Source: Schistocephalus solidus (lineage: Eukaryota > Platyhelminthes > Cestoda > Diphyllobothriidea > Diphyllobothriidae). From it: 64,000 bases of DNA. The position numbers and the translations under genes were made by a program. The notes beneath the pieces are model-generated. The model did not search any database, was not told the origin of the DNA, and was given only the letters and a program-made list of their open reading frames with translations. Below, piece after piece: positions 54,546-64,000 of the stretch (positions within the stretch are counted from its first letter, which is position 1; each line of letters starts with the position of its first letter). The stretch covers positions 85,001-149,000 of the forward strand of contig WEDG01000787.1 of assembly GCA_017591395.1 (NCBI GenBank). Reading direction: 5' to 3'.

Positions 54546-57420
54546 TTCCTTATTCATGGGTAGGCGGCATGTGAAGGCCTGCTACCTGTACTACATACTC
54601 TCAGCTCCGAGGTAAACGCGCCAAATTTTAAATTTTTTATTGAAGTGAGAAATTGATGCGGACGCATGAGGTTAATTCTTCGGATCCGGAAGTGTACATG
54701 AATGACATATGTGAAAGCACCTGGAGGTTGACCAAAAATAGTCATGCAGAAGTCCGGCAGGACTGTGTAGTCCAAGAGAGACAGAATAGGTTAACTGAGC
54801 AGCAGAAGAGGATATAAGTTTACATAGACCTCGATTCATTTGTTTAAGCGCGGAAGAAAAGGAGTACTTGCCACGTATGCTTCGTTCGGTGGAGCCACTG
54901 GCAAGGACTTCTTGCGTAACCCCCCCTAGACGTAAACTAATGCTTGTACGTCCCCCCTCCCCCCTAAAGAACACAATGGATAGGTATGCGTGCAACACAG
55001 GAGCGGTGCCGATAGGGGTAGGTGGTTTGAAGGAATAAAAAGGGCGGTAATGTGTTGACAATGAAAAGTAATTTATGTGCCCATCGTCATACGTCAAGCG
55101 GGTTGGGTTTTTCGCACTCAGTTAGACCGTAATAAACTCCTACATATTGATGTCTACCTACACGCCAAACGAATCCTTACCCAAATTTAATCCCTAACCT
55201 TAACCATATCCATTGTGTTCTTTAGAGTTAACATTCGTTGCCGGGTTAGGGGTCAGAAAAGCAGTACTTTACGGGCCACTGCCCCGTTCAATTTTTCCAG
55301 GGCTCAAAAGATGGAATAAACGTTGGACGAGCAGTTGGTCTCTAGTTCAGCCAAGTGGTCCGAAAACATCCTATCGACCTCCAGTTTACAATAATCGGCC
55401 TAACGTAAGACCTTACAAGCGCAGATTACGCTGTACAGTGCAAGTTTTGAGATCGATAAAACAGGATTGGTTATATGGTAACGGGCGCTAGATGGGGGGC
55501 GGAATGACAGTGACGGCCATCGGCGCAAATCGATAGTTTGGGTTACGTCGATTTACCAGAGCTAAACTGGATATTTTTAAGCACTAGCATACTTTTTATG
55601 ATGTATAAAAAAATTATCGAACCGAGCAGACCTTATTAGTTACAGACCCTTTGTGAGAACTCGTAGGGCCAAAATACCAGTGATTCAGTCGTACGTTAGC
55701 AACGATAAAAAAGGTTAAATATAGCCTTATGACTAATTTGCAGATCCCAGCCACAATTAAATCTGAGTGGATTGAGGATCAAAACTGATTTGAACGCCTC
55801 AGAGAGCCCACGACCACTGGCCCAACTCTCACCTACAGGTCCACTTTGTGTCTGATGTGATCGGTAACATGAAATTGCCAGTTGTATGTCTACATATTTC
55901 ACTTAGATTGGGGCAACAAGGGGTGATGGAGCAACTGTAGTCCATACGATAGTAGGACTGGTTTAGTTAACGCAGTTATTAATGTGGCCATTCCTTATTC
56001 TTATTCCAGTGCCCATGAAGTTTCAATTCCCACTTACATGCCAGTATGTATATAGGACAGTGTCATTTCCGTAATGTGTTTGTTATATTGTCGCGTCCAC
56101 TATTTGCGCTTCGACTACTAGAAAAGCCGACAATATCAACTTCGCAACAATGTTGGGTGCAGCGACCCCTGTTACCGGTGATTTTGGCAGATAATGGAAA
56201 GATCGTATGTTTCGGCAGGTAGTAAGCTATTAACGACTCCTGGGATCGATGGAATGAGACTGTTCTGGGAGGTAGAAAAAAATCGGTGTGCACCCATTTT
56301 CGCAAACGAGCGCTGTTTAGGCTCGATAAAGTATACGAAAAAAAACGTCAACCAGTTATAGTCTATCATAAACGTCAGATAATGGTCTAGAATTCTCATT
56401 GGCTGTCGGCTAGAATTTGACCTAAGGACACCTTATCCTTCATCACCCATCCCCCAATTGCCGCAGAAGATGGAAACATCAAGGGTTCCGTGTAAAATGT
56501 CGTTTACTCCATTCGGAACGACCTTAGCATGCACACAACGTCAACTGACTACTTGATCAGGATAAAACCGTGAATGTCATATCTAACAAACGCTTCCTCG
56601 ACGATTTATTTTGTCCGTTTTCTGCGAAAAGTTCCATGTTACAACCGCAAAGTCAGCTGGCAAACTTATGTTGTCGGTAATCCATCATCGGGCCATTACA
56701 GTTACATAGAGAATGAACCTGTGGACTATGGACAGGGTTTATAGGTATGTAGAGGGGAAGGGTTAGTCACATTCTTCGTTTCCCTGCCGCATGCACGACG
56801 GAATCGAAGTGTTGAGGACGTTGGAGCTGGGGGTGGTGGAGGTAGGTGCTGGCTGCGTAGCAAACACATTGAGAGCATCGGACTGTGGAGGGCAGGGCAC
56901 TCGCATAAGGGATATCAATGCAAGTTGGAGCAGTGAGCCCGATACTATGTCAGCGATACATTTTTTTGTCAGCAAATGGATTGGTCACCTGACTGACGTG
57001 AGCACTCTTTGATTGACGAATGCGTACTGATGCTTCTGCAGTGTATTCGCCCAAGGCGGAGGGAGCGCATCAGCGCCTCCATTAGATCACGCCCTTATCG
57101 AGGAAGGCAAAGGGGGAGGATGATAAACAAGAGGAAGGCGGGAATAACCGGATGAGGAGAAGGAGGAGGAGGTTGATGGTGCCGAAAAATACGATTATTA
57201 GGAGGAGTAATAATAATAATTCAAAAAGGTATAAGGAAAATTATAAGACTAATAATAGTAATAGTGGTATTTAATGCCGGTTTACAGGCATTGTCAGATG
57301 AACTATTCAGTGGGGATCAGGTTGGCAGTGAAAAAAACTCCTGAATATATATCATTATAAGGAGGTACACCCTATGCTTTTTAGCACTAGAGGCCATGGT
57401 TTAAATCACTTTATAACCCT
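54546..57420. other. Intergenic DNA
   Basis: No gene is recognised. About 57100-57250 is A/G-rich with AATAATAATAATTC-type runs, just before the Penelope remnant. Confidence 0.3.
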
Positions 57421-57423
57421 TCT

Positions 57424-58230
57424 TTGACCGATAACCTTGTCGGTCTTCATAGTCCACCAACCGAAACTATTGCCTACTTCACCAAATCTGGCCAGAATCA
57501 GGGAACCAGACCAGAAGCAACTATCGGGCGCCAAGTAATGAGGTCGAAGGACATGAAAACACGACAGGAACCGTTGAGAATTTGGTGCCGTTGCAGACAA
57601 AGCAACTAATTTGTAGAAACTGGGAGACTAATCCACACACGAATGGCCGAACATGTGGCAGTAGTGAGGGGGAAGGAGGCTAACTCTCAAGTCGCGGCTC
57701 ATGTGACGAAACCAGGCTACGCCATTAAATTTAACGAGACGGAACTTCTTGCAAGGGCTGACAACCGCGTGAGCCGTGAACTGCTTGAGTCATGGGTCGC
57801 TTGCCTGCCGTCGATTACTAAACGCAGTACTCTCCTGACTCCATATTCTGTGGGAAAATTTGTCTAGGCAAAGTCATTGAACACGTGACGAGGACGCAGG
57901 CAGTCAAAGGTTCCCATGACAGTGAGCCAAATCGCAGAGTAAGCACCACATCAAGAATCAATAAGGTGATTAAATTTCAACAATTAGCGACTCGGATGCA
58001 ACCTAACGAGCAATTATTGCATCACGTACGGCCACCAGCAGTGAACGTGAGAAGTGCTTATTGGATTAGGCAAGTGGCTGCGCGAAAACTACATCCTATA
58101 AATACTGTACCCCTGATGACCTCATCGCCACTCTATGTGACTGTCCCTGATGATGGTTTCGAGCGATCATCCGCAGCATCAGGGCAATAAACATCATGAT
58201 CCAGCGATCGCATCTTCTTCTTCTTCTGAA
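57424..58230 (+). mobile_element. Penelope-like element, 3' part with GIY-YIG endonuclease remnant
   Basis: The frame 57424-57609 ends RIWCRCRQSN, then a TAA, then VETGRLIHTRMAEHVAVVRG (the second half of a GIY-YIG domain, family norm SNYVGETGRL), then QVAAHVTKPGY and ENRVSRELLESW-like residues (DNRVSRELLESWVACLPSI, 57750-57820). Another stop follows, and a later frame (57885-58190) ends DDGFERSSAASGQ, the family C-terminus. A CTTCTTCTTCTTCT run follows. This endonuclease type is characteristic of Penelope-like elements. RT is not present. The element is dead. Confidence 0.8.
58140..58187 (+). ncRNA. Decayed hammerhead-like motif at the Penelope 3' end
   Basis: CTGATGATGG (58147-58156) and CATCAGGGCA (58177-58186) sit where the core and cleavage site occur in the 43.4 kb copies. 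GAAA has become GCAG and stem I keeps only one or two pairs, so this copy should be inactive. Confidence 0.3.
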
Positions 58231-60540
58231 TAAATACCTAAAACTAGCCTCTTTGCTTCTATCAGCAAGTACCGTCTGTCTCCTTGGGGCTGCTGTCTAG
58301 TCTTCTATCTAAGTATATTCAGACGTTTTACAACATCTCACCATCTATGGCAGTCATTTAATTACCTCCCTACCCTGGCGTGTTCAGTCATGCATATCGT
58401 CACTTATCTGCCGGTCTCTCCGTTATGCAGGAGCTGCACGGGCCCTGATAGGGGGACCGCATCAAGTCATAGAATGCGTGGGGTTTACTTTCAGTCTGAA
58501 ACTATGAAAATATTCGGGGAACAGCATGTACTGCAGGGGCGCTTGTAGCACACTTGCAACGAAGACAACCAGAATTACAATTAAGTCTTGCTTTCTAGGT
58601 TTGGCATTTAAGGTTCCCGTTTATGTGTTCGCTCTAGCCTGAGAAGTTATCTTTTGCCTAGACGCTCACTACTAACAAGTTGGGAGGGGTGGGAGTCTTT
58701 ATTCAATTTTTTTAATAAGTTGGATCCTAATTTGACACATAATACAATGGCATTAGACGGTCCAAGTTCCTCCTAAATGGCAGCTACCTCATTTGGAACA
58801 TCATCCCTGTTCAACTTTGATCAGAAGTAGTTTTGAAGTGCTTGCTGTTTTGAATGACATAAACTACTTACTGGCGGGTTTTTGCAAACGAATTTTCCCC
58901 ATTAAGTTAGGTATATACTCAAGCGTCCATTCAGGAAGTCGTATTCATAATTTATCCTTGGGTGAAAATCTCAGTAAAAAATGATAAAGCTCGCTTCCTT
59001 GCGTGCGGTCACAACGGAGCTTTAAAAACGCAAGTGTTTTTGAACACAGGAGTCAAGTTCATTCAACATTTTGTGCCTTCAGTGGGCCTCTGAACCCTGA
59101 TGAGCGAATCTTTGGCACATTCCGAGCAAAAACCAAAAACTTACAAGGAGTTCTCCCTATTCTGAGGGTGTATGAAAAATTCACGGAAAAAGGGTTTGTT
59201 TTCCTTGAATATATTTCATGGGTAGTGTATACAGTCCAATCGTTTCGTCAGTATTATGTTCTCAGCTTTTGAACTGAGGCCATGGAAGGTTTGGAGGGTG
59301 CGTTGCAATTAGACAATGATTTAGATCGATTACAACACTGGTGAGGTAAAAAGGTTCTTAAACGTCATTTGTTATAAATGCTAACTTATTCGATTTTAAT
59401 CTAGCGGTATCTAAACGGAGACCGTCTAACTTCCTTACTATATCAAAGATCACCCAATCGAACTAGGTAACGAGAACATTCATTTGTGTAGCTTGTTCAT
59501 TTAAACACCATCCTTTCACTGTATCCAAGCATCAAATAAAACACTGGGTGCCTATGTGCGATCAGGGAACCGTTCATCTATTTCAACGAGCAGTTTTATA
59601 TAATTATGTTGGAAGAAATTGTGCTGTCAGTCAACGAATATTACATTTTTCCTTGGCATCATTGGATTAACAAAGGTGACGCTTACGAGGAAAGTACACG
59701 GGTCAGCGAAAAATATAGGTCTGGCTAGTCAACTAGAAGACCCTAAACTTTTTCCTTTCATATAACCAATACGAAAGATATTATTAAGTTGGTTAAATCG
59801 TGAAAGGAATGAACTGGATGCATCAGTAGCAGATTTGAACGAGCGCCAACAGCCAACTTTTCCAGTTACCAATACAAATGAAGATAAAATGTGCAACCTT
59901 GACCTGGCCTAAATTAGACCATTTCCTTTGTAAATATGGGACAGTTTTTCCTCTGGGTATAGGTAAATGGGGTTTCTCAGGGTTATGCATAACATTCTAT
60001 ATTTGGGGAATTATTCTGAGCAAGATTTAAATGTATATAGATAAACGAAAATTCGGAATAACTATCCGAGAAGCTACATCCGAGAGTTTCTGGTGAAAAC
60101 TTCCGTTCGAAGAGGATGTGGGCAAAGATACTTGCTTATTATCATCCGCGTAAATAAACTATGTAAGGAATTTTGCACCAGCCGCCTAGTGATTTGAAGA
60201 ACCAACGAAGATCTTGGCGAAATAAATCACTATCCTTTTCTCTAGGATTATATTCCTCTAGTTCCTTAATATACTAAATAATTGGAGCTGGTGATGAATG
60301 CACAAAATTCCAGCTGTATTCGCGTAATCCATCGTTAAATATAGAAATGCGTCTGTTCATAGCATGGTGAGGAAGACCTTTAAACAACTAGACCGGTGGC
60401 CGAATAAAGGATTGTTAACTTACCTACTCTTTGAATTCTACGCCCTATCAGCAATGTAGAGGTTTTTTGATAACAACTTGTGGTTTCTCCGTTAATGGAC
60501 GCTCACGATCGCTAATGCAACTCACTCGTTCTGTTCTGCC
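58231..60540. other. Intergenic AT-rich DNA
   Basis: No gene, RNA or known repeat found. Confidence 0.3.
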
Positions 60541-60544
60541 TTGG

Positions 60545-60670
60545 GGTTCGCAGTCGATCCCCGACAGCAGCGGCACAGTGGCTAGTAGTAGTAAAGGCAG
60601 ATGAACAATGCCAGCAAAGGCAAAAGAGACTGGAAAGGGCCATTTCCGACTCGTTAGCCGTTAACAGCTA
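60545..60670 (-). mobile_element. SINE body fragment, reverse orientation
   Basis: The minus strand reads ACGGCTAACGAGTCGGAAAT, GGCCCTTTCCAGTCTCTTTT and CTAGCCACTGTGCCGCTGCT, all SINE body. Here stem II of the hammerhead-like motif is a perfect five-pair hairpin, CGGCT-AACG-AGTCG, directly before GAAA. The CTGATGA box and the stem I 3' strand are mutated. Confidence 0.65.
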
Positions 60671-60689
60671 TGGCAATAAAACGAGCCCG

Positions 60690-60900
60690 TGGTCTTATGG
60701 TTACGGTTTTGGGCTTCAAATCAACCAGTCACGGGTTCGATTCTTGGGTGGTTACCACCTGGCGTTAAGGCTGACTAGCTGACGACGGTTAATGAATCGA
60801 AAATGGACATTATAGTGTCCATTGTCTTTATCGACCTTGTTCACCTACCTTGCATCGCCTCAACAGCGTAGCCGTCAATTCCCTGCAGGGGGCAGAACTT
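60690..60900 (+). mobile_element. tRNA-derived SINE, copy in forward orientation
   Basis: It starts GAGCCCGTGGTCTTATGGTT, like the head at 5203, with B-box-like ACGGGTTCGATTCTTGG, then the body (GACTAGCTGACGACGG, AATGGACATTATAGTGTCC). With the reverse fragment at 60545-60670 it forms an inverted pair. Confidence 0.75.
60773..60817 (+). ncRNA. Hammerhead-ribozyme-like motif in the 60.7 kb SINE
   Basis: CTGACGA (60779-60785, an allowed variant at the seventh core position), stem II GGTT-AATG-AATC with one extra C, GAAA (60799-60802) plus one extra A, stem III ATG-GA-CAT (three pairs, 60803-60810), T at the cleavage position, and stem I GACTAG with ATAGTG, in which four pairs remain. Pair 1.2/2.2 is U-A here but C-G in the other copies. 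Confidence 0.5.
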
Positions 60901-61539
60901 CTCAAAAATGCTCGGAACAAAGAAATTTATTTATAATTTATTTTATAATGTATTTATAAATGTATTTATTTCTAATTGACATTCTGAGATGCGGCTGAAT
61001 CTTCGGGAACCCTTTCCTCCCTCCAGCCATTTAGCTGAAACGACGACTGGCAAAACTTGTGAAATTATAAAATAAAACCCAAACAATACAATAATTCAGC
61101 GAGTTCAACGGTCGGAGGAAAGAGATTAATCGATGCATTGGCAATCCTGTGAAAAATTTTTTTAAAGAAGAAGTACCGCCCTCTGGATATATTTACCCTA
61201 CGAGCATCAGCCCCGCCTAGCCCCCTCTGCCCCCCTCGCTAGAAAAATTTGCGCAACTGGACCCTTCCATTTTTTCGCACGAGCAGCCCATTTTCCTTTA
61301 TATCGAACGCCCACCGCACATAGCCTTCCCCATCATACTCGGCCACTACTGATGTACCTCTAATTATTGTTCTATTAACGGCCCAATTTTATACAGTTAA
61401 TATGGCTTCTGTTTGGATCCATTCAAGCCATTCCTGAGATGTACCCACTCACTCATGAAATAGGAAATGTGAAGATGAAATTTGCAAAGTAGGTTATTAA
61501 AAAAAATAAATAACACTGTACATGCGCAGTATAAATTGG
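60901..61539. other. Intergenic AT-rich DNA
   Basis: Nothing recognised before the end of the minus-strand gene at 61540. Confidence 0.3.
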
Positions 61540-62690
61540 TCATGGTTTGCCCACGTGGCTGCTGTTATCCGGTGGTGGTTCCTAAAATAAAGAAATATTT
61601 TAATTACCGTGGTGAACATTATGAAAAGAGTTATAAATCACAAAGTCAGGATTAAAATAAATATCACTAAGTTAATAACGTTTAAACCTGAAATGCGTTA
61701 AGTTAAAAGACATTGAGATACTTACCATTTCTTCGGACGGAGACTTTGTTCCATAAATTGGACCACTGGTGGAACATTCCGGAAGCTGAATAAATATGCT
61801 GGATTAATTCAATGGAGTAGTTTTACCTTCTCAGTTGCCTCCCGGCGTTTTGATCTGCCACGGTACCTATCTCTGGCACCATGGAGCCAGTCAATAGATA
61901 TTCTGCGAATAACGTCTGTGGAACAATTAGTGAAGCGGGTGTTTAGGCGAATAGCTTCCGCAGACCTCAGGGAAACGCTATGACCTACCTATTAAAAACT
62001 CTATAGAGCGGGCAGCCAATAAATGACCACTTGTCAGTGGAGCCGGTCCAGCAGAAGTTAAGCACAGAGATGGTCCAATAAAACATTTAAAAAGGTTCCA
62101 GACGAACTCTCTTTCATGTCTTCCCCCTACCACTGACAACCTTTCTATCTACAAATCACGAATAACGTTTAGAAATAAATATATCCAAACCGCCTCATTG
62201 GCATAATCCGGTATCCTACTCATTCCTCCAAGGATGTCATTGTAGGCCTCCTCTGTGCACAGGGGCAGACGAGAGATCGACTGGATAATCGTGTTGGGGA
62301 CAGCCATCACCCGCATTTACTTGCGTATGTCGTTTAAGGCTGCCCATAGTTGTTCCATGTTGCGAGCCTGCCTGCCTGAAATGTAATCAACTTTTTTACT
62401 AGGTGAAGGTTAAAAAATGAGAAAAGTCGTACCAGAGCGAACGCATGTCTTTTCGTAGTTCCTTGATTGAAGTTGAAAGAACAACTTCAGATCGTTCAGA
62501 TAGTAGTCTAAGGTACACATTAGTAAAAAAAATGCTTACTGATAAATGGATGGCGGAGATGGTCGTGCTGGTGTACTCCCAGGCATCGATAGGCCCGGTA
62601 TATTCTCATCATTCCTAGGCCTAAAAAGTATTGTCGAAGGTTTTTACTGCAATATCGGTGATGCGATCGGCCAGCCAGCTAGTCTCCGTT
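61540..62690 (-). CDS. Compact multi-exon gene of unknown function with one in-frame stop
   Basis: Minus-strand exons, 5' to 3': 62690-62648 (tentative), 62620-62540, 62507-62433, 62371-62191, 61988-61827, 61785-61726, 61581-61540. All introns begin GT and end AG; most are tiny (27-61 nt), as common in tapeworms, and the phases agree throughout. The product has a Pro/Ser-rich start (STPARPSPP), a helical part (LLSERSEVVLSTSIKELRKD, MEQLWAALNDIRK), then SISRLPLCTEEAYNDILGG, a basic part (WLHGARDRYRGRSKRREATE) and a Pro-rich end. A TAA at 62319-62317 interrupts the helical part. An ATG follows at once, so a shorter protein could start there, or the gene is a recent pseudogene. The donor of exon 62371-62191 (GTTTGG) is weak. 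No domain is recognised; a basic DNA-binding-like region is only a guess. Confidence 0.55.
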
Positions 62691-62699
62691 CTGCAACAA

Positions 62700-63440
62700 A
62701 TACTCACACTGCTTTGGGTTTTTTGGTCACATGACGCAGTGCAGTATAAGGTATGTCTTGATTTACTGTGGTATAAAACTACGTAATCGTAAGTTCTTTT
62801 TATTATAGGGCTCAGGTTAACTTCTCATTTTTTCAAATATTTGTGGTTGCATTTCAGTTTGCATAAAATAGTAAACGGACTCCTTGTAGCAATTTTTTAC
62901 TGTTCTAGGTCCATTTTCATCAATTTCTTTAGCCTTACCTGTTTTTTTTCATAAAAACATTCCATTTTTTATTTCTCAATTTTCTCATTTCATTTAATAT
63001 AAATGCTAATATCACATAAATTTTACATTTTTGTCCGCTAGCTACCGTGCCCCGACAACTTCTACATGTATAAACGTATAGTAAACACTCTAGTAGTTTG
63101 CTTAGGCGTTATAAGTATTCGGATTTTGTCAAAAAGAAGCAATACATTTATGAGTATTTCAATAACGATTAACTCCTACGCTTACATTGACGGCTGATTT
63201 GTGCAAATACATCACTCATTTTACTGAGCTGAAATTAAGGCGGGCAAGAGGAGTGCCTAGTGAGGCTTCTGCAGGCTTGCAATGTGAGTTGTGTTTCCGT
63301 GTATTCAATAAACAGTTGCTTTCCCTCAACACATTTTTCGATCGCTTACTTTTAATTTTTTTCATTTTTTTTACCAAACCGTAGATTTATCGTTTTCTTA
63401 ACAGCAAAATTAACTACAATACCATTGTACCCTAATAACA
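62700..63440. other. Intergenic AT-rich DNA between two minus-strand genes
   Basis: Nothing recognised. Upstream exons of the 61.5 kb gene could lie here, but I could not connect any in frame. Confidence 0.3.
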
Positions 63441-63441
63441 A

Positions 63442-63542
63442 TTCGGACGCGAATCGGATCCGAGGATACGAATTTTCGGACGCGAATCGGATCCAACCAT
63501 GACTTCGAATTCGGACGCGAATCGGATCCGAAAATTCGTATC
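63442..63542. repeat. Triple direct repeat of TTCGGACGCGAATCGGATCC with an inverted repeat
   Basis: Three exact 20-base copies lie at 63442-63461, 63475-63494 and 63510-63529 (steps of 33 and 35). A perfect 16-base inverted repeat, GATACGAATTTTCGGA, lies at 63465-63480 and 63527-63542 in reverse. The copies are unusually GC-rich for this AT-rich region. The cluster is about 200 bases downstream of the end of the gene at 63751. Confidence 0.85.
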
Positions 63543-63750
63543 TCGTTTTTCAACCGCACAGCGGAACCCCTTACTCCTTTGTTTGACGCCCATACTAGCT
63601 AAACGGTTAAAAAACGATCCCCATTACATTCTAATCGAATAGTTATTAATGATAAGTTGACTCGCGGAAGACTGAGTGAGCAATTAAAATATATTTTGTT
63701 TAAAAATATGCAAAGCGTAAGTGTACAAAAATAAATCTTATAAATTTCTC

Positions 63751-64000
63751 CTAATCAGTAGTCCTGTGTTGATGGTCCCTGCAATCCCTCAGCCGTTTCA
63801 TGAGGTATCCACCCTATAATGAAAAGACAATAAAATTAGTGATGGTGAGTAAACAATGCGCATGTTTTTATGTAGTAAATGTTTGTATACAACGTTGATA
63901 ATTAAAATCTACTTACCGTCAGCACAGTGCCCCAGGGCTGCCTTTTCTGCAGTTGGTCATATGCCTTTTTAAAGGCCTTTTTGAAAGCTCGTTCTAGCTG
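63751..64000 (-). CDS. Last two exons of a gene running off the right edge
   Basis: Minus-strand exon 64000-63917 (open from the window edge, donor GTAAGT) joins exon 63813-63751 (acceptor ATTATAG) in frame and ends at TAG. The visible 48-residue C-terminus is basic and helical: LERAFKKAFKKAYDQLQKR, then PWGTVLTGG, then a Cys/His/Arg-rich end. It has the same strand as the 61.5 kb gene but its own stop, so it is a separate gene. No family is recognised. Confidence 0.55.

Noticed and set aside
62279..62319. 40-nt intron removing the in-frame TAA of the minus-strand gene
   Set aside because: GTAAAT and a CCAG acceptor exist, but the resulting join changes frame and soon hits a stop.
1..64000. 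CRISPR arrays, operons or prokaryotic genes
   Set aside because: There are no spaced identical repeats of CRISPR type, and genes are intron-split with eukaryotic promoters and repeats.

Overview
This is eukaryotic DNA. It has intron-split genes, GT-AG splice sites, TATA-like promoters, microsatellites and dense interspersed repeats. The set of mobile elements points to a parasitic flatworm, most likely a diphyllobothriidean tapeworm of the Spirometra/Dibothriocephalus kind: a LINE whose reverse-transcriptase protein ends in C2H2-type zinc fingers, Penelope-like elements with a GIY-YIG endonuclease, tRNA-derived SINEs, and very short introns (about 30-60 nt) beside long repeat-filled ones. The group assignment is an inference from recognised families, not from a search.

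Layout. 1-10 kb is mostly intergenic, with SINEs, a 5S rRNA copy on the minus strand (6662-6779), a tRNA-like repeat and LINE 3' tails. 10-21 kb holds the best gene, a nine-exon severin/gelsolin-family actin-severing protein (12470-20869). A second TATA-driven first exon lies 2.3 kb upstream (10159-10219), and the introns carry a truncated LINE (L4) and short elements that share the LINE tail. 22.9-27.4 kb is a nearly full-length dead LINE on the minus strand (L1). 30.9-35.4 kb holds a 1.6 kb repeat duplicated in direct orientation, and a second dead LINE (L2, 35370-38932) starts exactly at the end of the second copy. 43.4 kb has a head-to-head pair of Penelope 3' ends. 44.9-48.2 kb is a third LINE (L3) with an internal deletion. 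49.1-51.8 kb encodes a multi-pass membrane protein. 57.4-58.2 kb is a Penelope remnant. 60.5-60.9 kb has two SINEs in opposite orientation. 61.5-62.7 kb is a compact multi-exon minus-strand gene with one in-frame stop. At 63.75-64.0 kb the last exons of another minus-strand gene run off the window.

Main finding. The tRNA-derived SINE carries, just downstream of its pol III promoter-like head, the parts of a type I hammerhead ribozyme: the CTGATGA box, a stem II hairpin, the GAAA box, a tiny stem III, and a stem I that closes the motif. Stem I pairing survives in four diverged copies, one of which shows a compensatory base-pair change. The Penelope 3' ends carry a second, minimalist hammerhead-like motif in both orientations. 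LINEs L1 and L2 share the same frameshift, the same mutated RT catalytic motif and the same premature stop, so both descend from an already dead copy.

All calls were made by eye; no database or folding program was run.
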